From: Entoloma clypeatum
Lineage: Eukaryota > Basidiomycota > Agaricomycetes > Agaricales > Entolomataceae
Length of the DNA stretch: 64,000 nt
Assembly: GCA_963565915.1 (NCBI GenBank)
Contig: OY751490.1
Location: 1,798,001-1,862,000 of the forward strand
Direction of reading: 5' to 3'
In this document: piece after piece, positions 21,575-30,128 of the stretch
Numbering within the stretch: position 1 is the stretch's first letter
Layout: each line of letters begins with the position of its first letter
Program-made: the position numbers and the translations under genes
The notes under the pieces: generated by a model
What the model saw: only the letters and a program-made list of their open reading frames with translations
Database searches by the model: none
What the model was told of the DNA's origin: nothing

Positions 21575-21655
21575 GGATGTGTGGCTCAGTTGGTTAGATA
21601 GATGACTGAACTAATGTTCTGTACTATAGAGATTGTGAGTTCAATTCTTGCAAAT
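21575..21655 (+). repeat. tRNA-like sequence (SINE head or tRNA pseudogene)
   Basis: An A-box-like TGGCTCAGTTGG (21582-21593) and a B-box-like GTTCAATTC (21639-21647) lie about 45 nt apart. A T-arm can be formed (GTGAG/CTTGC around a 7-nt loop), but the acceptor and anticodon stems do not pair. It is therefore a tRNA-derived repeat or pseudogene, not a functional tRNA. Copy number elsewhere is unknown. Confidence 0.45.
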
Positions 21656-21707
21656 GGCACAAATTTTGCACTTTGCCATTTCGTGATCTTGATTTCCATT
21701 CCTCGGA

Positions 21708-21908
21708 TTGTTCCGTGGAAAAGACTGGTTTAAACCTGTTTGAACCGGTCTTTGGCTGGTCTTTCAAATTCTGAAGTTTGGAGTGAACCAAGGACCAGCG
21801 AGATCCAAAACCTTAAAAACCGAGACTGGTGGTCCGGTCTTTCACTGGTTCAGTTCAATCTGGTCTCAGTCTAATTCATGAAAAAGTAAGCTGGACCTTT
21901 GAACACTA
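21708..21908. repeat. hAT-like CAGTC/GGTC-rich fragment, second copy of 5744-5944
   Basis: Similar to 5744-5944 along its length, from cggattgttccgtggaaaag to ggacctttgaacacta. The left terminus is missing here too. It directly abuts a minisatellite array. Confidence 0.55.
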
Positions 21909-22159
21909 AAGGCGACGGTTGGGGATCAAAATTGGTGCGGTGCCATGCCGGGCGACGGTTGGCTGCGAACCAAAGGCGGCCGCTGGGCATGCGAGGTGAT
22001 AGTTGGGGGTTGAAAGGAGGCTGTTGGGCATGCAAGGTGATGGTTGGGGTTGAAAGAGAGCCATTGGACATGAAAGGCAACAGTTGGGGGTTGAGAGGAG
22101 GCCATTGGGCATATGAGGGGACTGTTGGGCATGCAGGCGACCATGTGGGTCAATGGGAG
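21909..22159. repeat. Minisatellite array (ggccattgggcatgag type), continues at 22407-22480
   Basis: Degenerate 20- to 40-bp units containing gttgggcatg or gttggggttgaaag. The array is interrupted by the MITE at 22160-22406. Confidence 0.65.
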
Positions 22160-22406
22160 TAGTGTTTAAAGGTTCAGTTTTTTGAGTTTTTTGATGTTTT
22201 TTAAGCTACAGCAATTCTGTTTGAAGTTCTCGACATTTCTCTGATGGTTGAAGAGAAAAAAAATCCGGTCTTTTTCGGTTCTTGAGACCGAAAAAGACCG
22301 ATTTTTTTTTTGTTTGTAGACCCCTGTTTCATCGGAGAACTTCAAACGGAATTGCTGTAGCTTCAAAGACATCAAAAAACTCAAAAAACCGAACCTTTAA
22401 ACACTA
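22160..22406. mobile_element. 247-bp hAT-type MITE with long terminal inverted repeats
   Basis: The two ends (tagtgtttaaaggttcagtt and complement) stay complementary for more than 60 bp, including a gaagttctc/gagaacttc block, so it is close to a hairpin. The flanking 8-mers are aatgggag and gatgggag (7/8 identical), consistent with a hAT duplication. Inserted in minisatellite sequence. Confidence 0.8.
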
Positions 22407-22539
22407 GATGGGAGGCCATTGGGCATGAAAGGCAATGGCGGGGCATGAGAAGGAAATGGAAGAGGGAGATGGTGGGGGAAAGAGAGCAAGAGAGAAGGCA
22501 TGTGAAAGGTTCGGTGAGTTGGTTGACATACTTGGCTGA

Positions 22540-23889
22540 TGGATCCCCCTGGCTATACCTGGTTTGTCATTGCTTGCTGCTTGTTGTTGTTTGTGTGTTT
22601 ACAAACTGGGTATAGCTGGGGGCTGCATCAATTTGGAGCACCAACTTTCTACCATCCATAGCTCATGTATATAACTCTATATATACTTCCTATGAGTTTC
22701 TAAATATGTCTACATAAGGTAAGAATTATTTTTGTGGGTTTTGGTGCCATGGTTTGGGCATTGAGGGCACGATTTTCAATGACATGCATGGCTCGGCATT
22801 GATGCCGAGCATGCTCAGCAATCGCCGAAAGTCAAACCATAACTGCCAGCAAAACCTTCCCACCCTTTTTTTTATCCCCCACCACCACTCCACCCGGCCA
22901 CCACATCCACCCAACGGCCACTACTCATGCATAACAGCCACCACTCATGCCCAACGGCCCTCGCTTCCACCCAATGGCCACCTTTCATGCCCAACGGCAT
23001 CTCTTTGCACCCAACAGCATCCCTTTGCGCCCAACAGCGTCCCTTTGTGTCCAATAGTCCTGACTCATGCCCAACGGCCTCCATTCACGCCCAACAGCAT
23101 CCCTTCGCTCTCAACACTGTCAACCCATGCCCAATGCCATCCTTTCACCCCCAATGCCATCCCTTTGCCCCCAATGCCATCGACCCATGCCCAATGGCTG
23201 CCTTCATGCCTAAAGGCCTCCTTTCATGCCCAACGGTCCTGACTTGCATCCACTGTCATTGACCCATGCCACACCATCCCTTTGCCCCCAACACCGTCCC
23301 TTTGCCCTCAATGCCGTCAACCCATGCACACCGGCCACCTTTCACACCCAACGGCTGCCTCATGTTCCCAACGGCCACCCCTCTTGCCCAACTGCCCTGA
23401 CTAATGCCCCATGGCCCCTCTAATGCCCAATGACCACCTTGCTTGCCCAATCCTCATGCCCAATGGCCGCCTCGCATCCCCAATGCCATCGACTCACACC
23501 CAGCACCCTTCCTTCGTGCTGTACGGCACCGCGCACCTGCCACGACACGTGCCCAACAGCCCCCTTTCATGCCCAATGGTGTTGAGTCATGCCCAAGAAC
23601 AACTGGGGCTGGGCTGAACCCATGGAGGACCAATTGAGGGGGTACGACACGTGCATGCAGCATTGGGCTGTGCGTGCATGTCCTTAGTCTTATTTTACTT
23701 GTAATATATTGGTTTAAACCGGTTGAGACCAGTCTGGTCTCACTTCTTTGAGGTAAACAGAACCGATGCACTGGTTGCATCAGTCCGGTTCAGTTTTTTC
23801 AACATCATGTGAACCGAAAAATCGGTCTCGGTCTCAGTCTCTAAATTTTGAGGGTTAAAAACCGGACCAAATTGGACCTTTAAACACTA
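22540..23889 (-). repeat. Dispersed repeat R1, inverted copy with right hAT-like terminus
   Basis: On the minus strand it starts at 23889 with TAGTGTTTAAAGGTCC. It then follows the same order as the 19043 copy: GGTC-rich end, cattgggctgtg block, minisatellite, gataaaaaaaagggtggg block, GGCATCAATGCC block. A small inverted repeat (ggatccccctggctatacc / gggtatagctgggggctgc) lies at 22544-22632. Confidence 0.65.
22880..23610. repeat. Core minisatellite array, ~20-bp unit cccaacggcctccattcacg
   Basis: More than 30 consecutive degenerate units of 19-21 bp with an invariant cccaa(c/t) start. Because 20 is not a multiple of 3, all three frames carry Pro/His/Ala-rich open stretches that are not genes. 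Confidence 0.8.
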
Positions 23890-24120
23890 GTTGCCTTGTG
23901 TGCTCAACGGCTGCCTTTAGTGTCAAACAGCCTCCCATCAAACACAACCATTGCCTCGCATGCACAATGGCCTCCCATCAACCCCAAGTGTCGTCCCATG
24001 GGCCCAATGGCCTGCCCTCCACCCCAACGGTCGCCCTGCGTGCCCAACGGCCATCTGTAGTGCCCAATAGCCTCTCCTTGACCCCAATGCTTGTTCTGTG
24101 TACCCCCCTGATGTGCCCAA
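23890..24120. repeat. Minisatellite array outside R1
   Basis: About eleven degenerate 20-bp units (cccaacggccNNcNNtgcgtg) immediately after the R1 terminus at 23889. R1 therefore appears to have inserted into, or next to, the same satellite that it carries. Confidence 0.65.
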
Positions 24121-24408
24121 CCCTCACACTGCAGTTGTCATAACAAAATTAGTTCTTTTTAATGTCCTTGTTATTACAATAAATACTTTTGATGTACCAT
24201 CACGAAGCCGGCAGCTTCAATCAGCTAGGCTCTGATGAAAATTCCCCTTCCACAGCTTGGCTCGGCTTGGCTCCTCAATGGCTTGGCTCCAGCTCAAGCT
24301 GGCTCCGAGCCTGAGCCGCAGCAACACTAAATGTGAGTATCATTAACCGGGCTTCCTCTGTGTCTGCAAGGCACGCTGTTCAATAGGTTATGGGCCCTGG
24401 CTAGCCCC
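24121..24408. other. Mixed remnants including a Copia primer-binding site
   Basis: A ggctcggcttggctcc-rich hAT-like end (ending caacacta near 24331) is followed by sequence ending in ttcaata and then GGTTATGGGCCC (24386-24397). The latter is the same 12-nt site that follows the Copia-B and Copia-C LTRs, so this is probably the LTR/leader boundary of another, truncated Copia element. Confidence 0.45.
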
Positions 24409-24739
24409 TGTTGAGGCGATGCTAAGTCAGACGACGTCGCGAGCCCAAACTTAGAAACTTAGGATGAGGAACGTGGAAAGATGAGGAAGGGGCTGTATTG
24501 CCAAGAGACCCAGCAGGAATCTCAAGAGAACAAGCTATTGAATACAAGTGAAAGTACCCTACTTATATATGTAAATACCATGAGGCTGTGTTGAGGCAGC
24601 GTCATGCTACGCGACTCTGGATCCTTCGCATCTTGCTGCGTTGTAATGATAAGATGTCCTCATGTATGACACAATGTAGATAAGATAAGATCAAGATAAG
24701 ATAAGATAAAGTGAAAAAAGTGAAAAAATGATTATAACA
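24409..24739 (-). repeat. Gypsy-4 3' LTR
   Basis: Starts TGTTATAATC on the minus strand after the purine tract agaaagggggtaa. TATATAAG (24562-24569) precedes AGCTTGTTCT (24527-24536) by 33 nt. The tandem gataagataa words near 24680-24712 are U3 sequence. Confidence 0.85.
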
Positions 24740-24750
24740 TTACCCCCTTT

Positions 24751-25907
24751 CTAGATCTCGACTTCCAGGCGAGATATGATGTTGTCCGGGATGTCCGTGA
24801 AATTCTCATATGGTTTAAATTTTAATCCTTCAAAGATGTTTGTGTGTAAGCGCCGGGGTGCATTCGGGTTTAATTTAAAGAAGTCCTCCACTGCTTCCTT
24901 GGCATGTTCCAGGTGATCCTTGGGTTCCCACGTGTTGTGGTCCAGAGTCAGACCTTCCCATTGCACTAAATATTCCAGCTTTCCTCTCTTCAACCTTGAG
25001 TCAATAACTTTAGCGACATTGTACTCCTCTTTGCCATTGATAACTATTGGTTTTGGTGCCTGCACCCTTTGTGATCTAAATAGTGGTTCCTTAAATAATA
25101 CCCGTGATACATTGATAACTGGGTGGATTTTCCATGACTTTGGCAATTTAAGTTCCACTGCATGTGACGAAATGATTTTGGTTATGGTATAGGGTCCAAT
25201 CCATTGTTCGGCAAGTTTCTTTAAGGGTCGGTTCAACTTCAGGTCTTTAGTTGATAACCAAACTTTGTCGCCAACTTTGTAAACTGGTGCATTACCCTGT
25301 TTCAGGTTCGCATACCATTCCATCTCTTCTTGTGCTTTTACCAGCGCCGCTTCTGCCTCCTCATGAATCTTCTTCATTCGCTCTGCAAATTCTTTTGCTG
25401 GTTCTGACTTTTCTGTCCTCCGAGGTTCTATGCCCATCCTAGGATTAAACCCATAATTTACATAGAACGGCAAAAACTGAGTTGCCATGTGAATTTTATT
25501 ATTATAGGCGAACTCCGCAGTTGCCATCCATTCAGGCCAATCTGTTTGCCAATGGAAGATAAACAATCTCAGATATTGCTCCAACTCCTGATTGATGCAT
25601 TCCGTCTGTCCATCTGTCTGCGGATGATACGCCGTTGATAATTTAGTTGTGATTCTCAATATTTTATTTAGTTCCTTCATAAATATTGCTGCGAATTGTG
25701 GTCCACGATCTGATGTTAATGATTCTGGAAGTCCATGAAGTTTCCAGACTTCATCCCGATATAGTTTAGCTAATTCTTCTGCCAAGACTTCATCGCGTGT
25801 TTTGATAAAGTGTGACTGCTTAGTGGATCTGCAAGCCACAACTAATATGGTGTTGTACCCCTGAGCTTCTGGGAGTCCTACAATAAAATCTGCCATAACA
25901 TGTTTCC
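24751..25907 (-). pseudogene. pol: Gypsy-4 integrase core and chromodomain
   Basis: From the Gypsy-2 insertion point at 25907 the frame is open for about 385 codons. It contains MADFIVGLP (first catalytic Asp), TSDRGPQFAA (second Asp), YHPQTDGQTE (Glu region), the GPF/Y-like C-terminal domain (WIGPYTITKI) and a chromodomain (YNVAKVIDSRLKRG..YLVQWEGL..NTWEP). It ends LEVEI and stops just before the polypurine tract. It joins the 38885 segment across Gypsy-2 and one tttcc copy. Confidence 0.9.
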
Positions 25908-26307
25908 TGTTACGGACTCTACAGTATGAGGACCACGTCATATCTTTTACCTATCATCTGAACGTGGCGCCCTCTTACGAACTTACTATGTCTAATGTCT
26001 ACCTTCGCAACCTTAGATTCCCAGTCTGACTCACTACCTTACTTTGTCATCCCCTTTAGTATACTTCGCTCCCCGCTGACTCGCTTTCTGCAGTCAGCTT
26101 ACTCACTGTACATAGCCTTCCGCAGTCGCCTTACTCATGGCACTGCCTTCTGCAGTACTGACTCATCCGCTATCGCCTATAGTCAGTACCTATATAAACC
26201 CTCTGTAGCATAGTTAGATTCCTTAGATTTAGCAATCACATTGCTCTTCACCTTTTCACTTCCTGCATACTCTGCCCGAACCTTGGAACGGTTTGTTAAG
26301 CATAACA
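25908..26307 (+). repeat. Gypsy-2 5' LTR
   Basis: TATATAAACC at 26191 with AGATTTAGCAA at 26225-26235, 34 nt downstream. It shares the ctgcNNaa-type U3 repeats with Gypsy-1 in inverted reading. Confidence 0.9.
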
Positions 26308-26309
26308 AG

Positions 26310-26320
26310 TTGCTAAATCT
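26310..26320 (+). promoter_or_regulatory. Self-priming primer-binding site of Gypsy-2
   Basis: TTGCTAAATCT, two nt after the LTR, is the perfect complement of the inferred transcript start at 26225-26235 (11 nt). Confidence 0.75.
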
Positions 26321-26362
26321 TGTTAGGTTCACCCAGAGCGAGCAACTACCAGACAAGTCAAG

Positions 26363-27163
26363 ATGCCGCGCCCCTTCGAAGACTTCACCAGTAACCCATT
26401 CAGCATGCCAGAAGCCCGACAGGAGGAGCTAAGTCCTCGAGACAGTATCGATTTTATGCTCATCCAGCAGTACATCAAATCGGAGATCCGTCACATCCTA
26501 CAGCAGGTGCTTGACGAAGAACTAGACAACAACAAGCATTGCCCCCATGGTGAAATAGCAGAGAGCATCCACCTTGCTCGGATCACCAACAAGTTGGTCG
26601 CTGCCAAAGCGAGACTTGAAGTCCTGAAACAAGAGAAACGCACTGTTGACAAATTCTTGGATGAATTCGAAGAGCTCTTGAAGCTGTCAAATCTTGGTGA
26701 AGAAACTGGGAAATACATCCTAGAGAAGAACATCAACCGAAGAATTTCTGAACAAGTGGCTAGTGATGACAAGACATACTCCAAGTACGCAAAGGAGATC
26801 CGAAACAAGGGACGACAGATGGAAGGACATGCACTGGTCATTAGAGGTGGCGGCGACATGCGCACTGGATCGGGTACCACTTATGGTGGTCAGGGCAAGG
26901 CCATGGAGATCGACAAAGCAGGAGTAGCCCGTTGCTACAACTGTCAGCGCTTCGGTCATCCGGCTAAAGACTGTAGCGCTCCAAAGAAGAAAGATGGTCG
27001 CAAGTGTTTCAACTGCGATCAAGAAGGCCATATTGTGTGCAACTGCCGCAAGCCGAAGAAGAACTCCGGAAGGGTTAGGAAGGTGTCTGAGGAAGATGCT
27101 GAGAATGATGAAACCACAATCTTAGAAGCCGACGAGAAGGATTTTCCCGAAGGGTCCGATTAA
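26363..27163 (+). pseudogene. gag: Gypsy-2 gag with internal deletion of the capsid region
   Basis: An open frame of 266 codons from ATG 26363 to TAA 27161-27163. The N-terminal segment (DFTSNPFSMPEARQEEL..ILQQVLDEELDN) and the C-terminal segment with two CCHC knuckles (CYNCQRFGHPAKDC; CFNCDQEGHIVCNC) are both present. However, ESIHLA is joined directly to ITNKLVAAKARLE. In Gypsy-1 these are separated by several hundred bp that encode the FDEWWK capsid core. The frame survived the deletion, so it looks intact but lacks the particle-forming domain. In the second knuckle Arg-Asn is replaced by Cys-Asn, which does not remove a ligand. Confidence 0.85.
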
Positions 27164-27204
27164 ACAACGCTAAGTCACAACCCTTATCTATTAAACGGAC
27201 TTGC

Positions 27205-28283
27205 TTGCCTTGTATGACTGCAGACAATAGAACCTATGTAATCCCTGCCAAACGAGCCGCTGCGTCAACTAAGATTGTGAAGGGAGATAAACCTCTGAAA
27301 CGACGAGAGATCAGGCTGTTAGCTCAGCTCAAAACACGACGAGGACCAAAGGTCATCCGACCTGAGGTTGACAGCGGGTGTGAACGCACATGCATCCATC
27401 CCAGAATAGTACATGAACAGAACCTCCCCATGCGAGGAATACCACCCATAGCAATTCTAAATGTGGATGGATCACCAAATCGACAACAGAAAGCAAGCCA
27501 ACTTGCCGAAGTCAAGCTGGATTTGGGAGCACATCAGGAAACCATGGAAGCAATGGTACTGGACAATGGAAGAATGGACATGCTCTTGGGACACGACTGG
27601 TTGGTACACCACAACCCCACAATCAATTGGACAACCGGCGCGGTAACATTTAACCAGTGCCCAACAACATGCCAAACCAAACATTCGGATTTCAGGATTA
27701 ACCATGATGGTCGCAAACACCGGGTTTGCATGGTTGAGGTGCGCGACAAAGATGCACCCAAAAAGTCAGATCAGAAATGGAAGCCTGGAGACCCCATTTT
27801 GGAAGCTGTCACTCCCACACCACCTCCCACAACCAAACGACCCTCATATGTTGAACGATTTGCTCATCTCTTCGAGAAGGAGAACTTTGATAAGATCCCG
27901 AAGGAGAGGGAGTGGGACCATGGTATTGAACTTACACTGGATGCACCAAAGGAATTAGGAGGAAATACATATCCTATGACACAAAAGGAACAAGAGGAAT
28001 TGGATGCATTCATCAACGAGGGTCTAGCAACAGGAAAGATCCGCCCGTCCAAATCCCCTTATGCCTCCCCTTGCTTCTTCATCAACAAGAAGGATGGTTC
28101 CAAATGATTGGTACAAGATTACCGCATGGTCAATAAATTCATGGTCAAAGACAAGTTCCCACTCCCACGAATATCCAATCTCTTGAACGTGCTGAAAGAT
28201 GCAGTCTACTTCAATAAGATAGACATCATGTGGGGCTATAACAATGTCCAGATTAAGGAGGGCGATGAATGGAAAGCTGCCTT
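27205..28283 (+). pseudogene. pol: Gypsy-2 pol, 5' part: protease and RT fingers
   Basis: Protease with EVDSGCERTC and DMLLGHDWLV, then the RT start. A TGA at 28105-28107 replaces the CGA seen in Gypsy-1 (KKDGSK-R-LVQDY), a CpG transition. The frame runs to GDEWKAAF, where Gypsy-3 interrupts; the duplication is gcctt (28279-28283, 35588-35592). RT resumes at 35593. Confidence 0.9.
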
Positions 28284-29003
28284 TGTTATATCCGTCTCCG
28301 AATCTCCGATCCACTCTGATCGTCCTCCGACTTTCCGGACTTTCCGGACATCCGTTACCTCCGCATCTCCGCACGTTGCCATCGTGCATTTCATATTCAT
28401 AACTCCATGCCTTTATGCATTTCATATTCATATTCCCGTTTACTTATGCATCGCCTTTTCCGCATGGTCCGTTGACCGACATCTCCGATGTTCGTTACAG
28501 TCGCTGGCAACTTACGCCACAACTCCGGACCTACTCCGACCATCTCCGTAAAGTAATCTCATTTAGATATTTAAGCTTGTACCATACCTGTAGTTCCTCA
28601 GTTCGAATATCAACAAAGTTCACTCCTACTCCCCGTTCATGCCAGAGATCCTCGCTGTGGTACAATACGCCGACGACATCCTCATCTACTGCTCTTCCTC
28701 CATCGTTACCCTTCGACAAGCTCAGTACTGTGTCCGAGTCACAACTCCGACGTCGTCCGACCATTTCCACGTCAACGTGTCTCTCACCGAGATCTTTCCG
28801 AGGACCTCCGCATCTCCGACCTCTCCTCCGACCTCCTGAAATTGGGACACCTTATCCAACAAACGGCGGCGCAACACATACGTTGAAGCCACGTCCCTCC
28901 CCTTCGTCGTTCCTCCGCATTTCCGGAGTTCCGCTCCGGTCTCAGTCCTACGTCCGACCTCCGACGGACTCCGACGAAGCTCCGACTTTTCACCTACTTA
29001 ACA
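28284..29003 (+). repeat. Gypsy-3 5' LTR
   Basis: TG..CA LTR starting tgttatatccg and ending ttaaca. TATTTAAG near 28568 is followed about 32 nt later by AGTTCGAATAT (28600-28610), the inferred transcript start. Confidence 0.93.
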
Positions 29004-29005
29004 GT

Positions 29006-29016
29006 ATATTCGAACT
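29006..29016 (+). promoter_or_regulatory. Self-priming primer-binding site of Gypsy-3
   Basis: ATATTCGAACT, two nt after the LTR, is the exact 11-nt complement of AGTTCGAATAT at 28600-28610. Confidence 0.75.
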
Positions 29017-29043
29017 CAAACCGTTTTTGGATTCCTGCTAGTC

Positions 29044-30090
29044 ATGGCACTCCGAAACACCAAGACAGCAAAAGCCGCAGAAGCTGGCACTTCTAGGCAA
29101 CAGGTTCTACAAAATGTCAAACAACGTTTAACAGAACTATCCCCCGTAACTCCCACTACTCCGACACCTCCGGGTTTTCAGCCCATCACACCTCCGCATA
29201 ATATTCCGATCCCCACTTCCCCCATAGAATCCGCACCCCCGTCTCCTCAGAATATTTTCGGCCCACAAGCCCTTGCGGATGCTTTCCTCTTAATGACCAA
29301 TAAACTCAAACGCAGCAAAGGTCACAAGCATCATAAAAAGGCTAAGGATCCGGACACCTTCGACGGTTCCGATCCCCGGAAACTGAACCAGTTCATCCTC
29401 CAATGCACATTGTTCTTCCGCGACAACTCCGAGTATGACGATGACTCTGCCAAAATCACTCTCGCCATCTCTTTCCTCCGAGGCACAGCTCTCGATTATT
29501 TCGAGCATTTCATCATCGAACCGGACCCGGATAACCCCCCGGATTGGTACGAAGATTGGTCCGCATTCCTCCGCACACTCCGCACGGAATTCGGGGTCAT
29601 TGACCCCGTTGCGGATGCTGCCGACTCTCTGGACAATCTCAAAATGCGCGAAAATCAACATATTCTCAAGTATAATATCGAGTTCACACGCCTTGCTGCC
29701 AAAACGCACTGGGACAGCTCCGCCCTGCATCACCGGTACTACTCCGGGTTGGCGGAGCGGATTAAAGATGTCCTTGGGACTCAAGCAAAGCCAAGCACGT
29801 TACCAGCACTTAGGGAGCTAGCACAGACTATTGATGCTCGCCACTGGGAACGTCATCGCGAGAAGTCCCGCTCCGACAAGTCCGCATCCAAATCCGACAA
29901 ATCCGAAGCTAAAACCCCCTCCGCAAAGCTAACTCCGGAGGAACGCAAACGCCGTTTTGACAACAACCTCTGTATGTTTTGTGGCAAAGCTGGACACGTC
30001 GCGAAAGATTGCCTGAAGTCTTCGTCCTCCGCCTCTAAGGCTAAGGCGCGCGCTGCCCAAGCCAAGACCACGGACGAAACAAAAAATTAG
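29044..30090 (+). CDS. gag: Gypsy-3 Gag (348 aa)
   Basis: ATG 29044, TAG 30088-30090, uninterrupted. A Thr/Pro-rich N-terminal arm (about 1-75) precedes a Lys-rich KGHKHHKKAKDP segment. The capsid core (about 105-245) shows the retrotransposon Gag pattern: FILQCTLFFRD, AISFLRGTALDYFE and WSAFLRTLRTEFG. A Ser/Lys-rich linker leads to one CCHC knuckle, CMFCGKAGHVAKDC, near residue 320. Gag forms the particle and packages element RNA. The frame ends in a slippery site so that a minority of ribosomes can enter pol. No damage is visible. Confidence 0.93.
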   Translation: MALRNTKTAKAAEAGTSRQQVLQNVKQRLTELSPVTPTTPTPPGFQPITPPHNIPIPTSPIESAPPSPQNIFGPQALADAFLLMTNKLKRSKGHKHHKKAKDPDTFDGSDPRKLNQFILQCTLFFRDNSEYDDDSAKITLAISFLRGTALDYFEHFIIEPDPDNPPDWYEDWSAFLRTLRTEFGVIDPVADAADSLDNLKMRENQHILKYNIEFTRLAAKTHWDSSALHHRYYSGLAERIKDVLGTQAKPSTLPALRELAQTIDARHWERHREKSRSDKSASKSDKSEAKTPSAKLTPEERKRRFDNNLCMFCGKAGHVAKDCLKSSSSASKAKARAAQAKTTDETKN

Positions 30091-30128
30091 CGGGCAGTCC
30101 ACAGGACTCTGTACGGCCTGAGGACTGC
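30081..30128 (+). promoter_or_regulatory. -1 ribosomal frameshift signal at the gag-pol junction
   Basis: The heptamer A-AAA-AAT (30081-30087) is in the gag frame immediately before the gag TAG. Six nt later a perfect 7-bp stem begins: GCAGTCC (30094-30100) with GGACTGC (30122-30128). Pol is open in the -1 frame from 30087 onward. Slippery site, 6-nt spacer and stem-loop match the canonical -1 frameshift layout. Confidence 0.75.

Noticed and set aside
21575..21655. Functional tRNA gene
   Set aside because: Acceptor and anticodon stems do not pair; only box-like and T-arm features remain.
22880..23610. CRISPR-like array
   Set aside because: Units are tandem and degenerate without unique spacers, and the context is eukaryotic.
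22754..23617. Long Pro/His/Ala-rich plus-strand ORFs (HAQRPP, PNGHLSCPTA-like)
   Set aside because: They are readings of the ~20-bp minisatellite in several frames; no start context, no domain and the same pattern appears wherever the satellite occurs.
19043..23889. One single 4.8-kb hAT element between the two inverted TAGTGTTTAAAGG termini
   Set aside because: Flanking 8-mers tcagcatt and gttgcctt do not match, and the two ends belong to separately oriented R1 copies.
28415..29041. 208-codon plus-strand ORF in the Gypsy-3 LTR
   Set aside because: It is repeated in the 3' LTR (34999-35616), is Ser/Pro/Arg-rich from tccg words and lacks any recognisable domain; more likely chance than an LTR gene.
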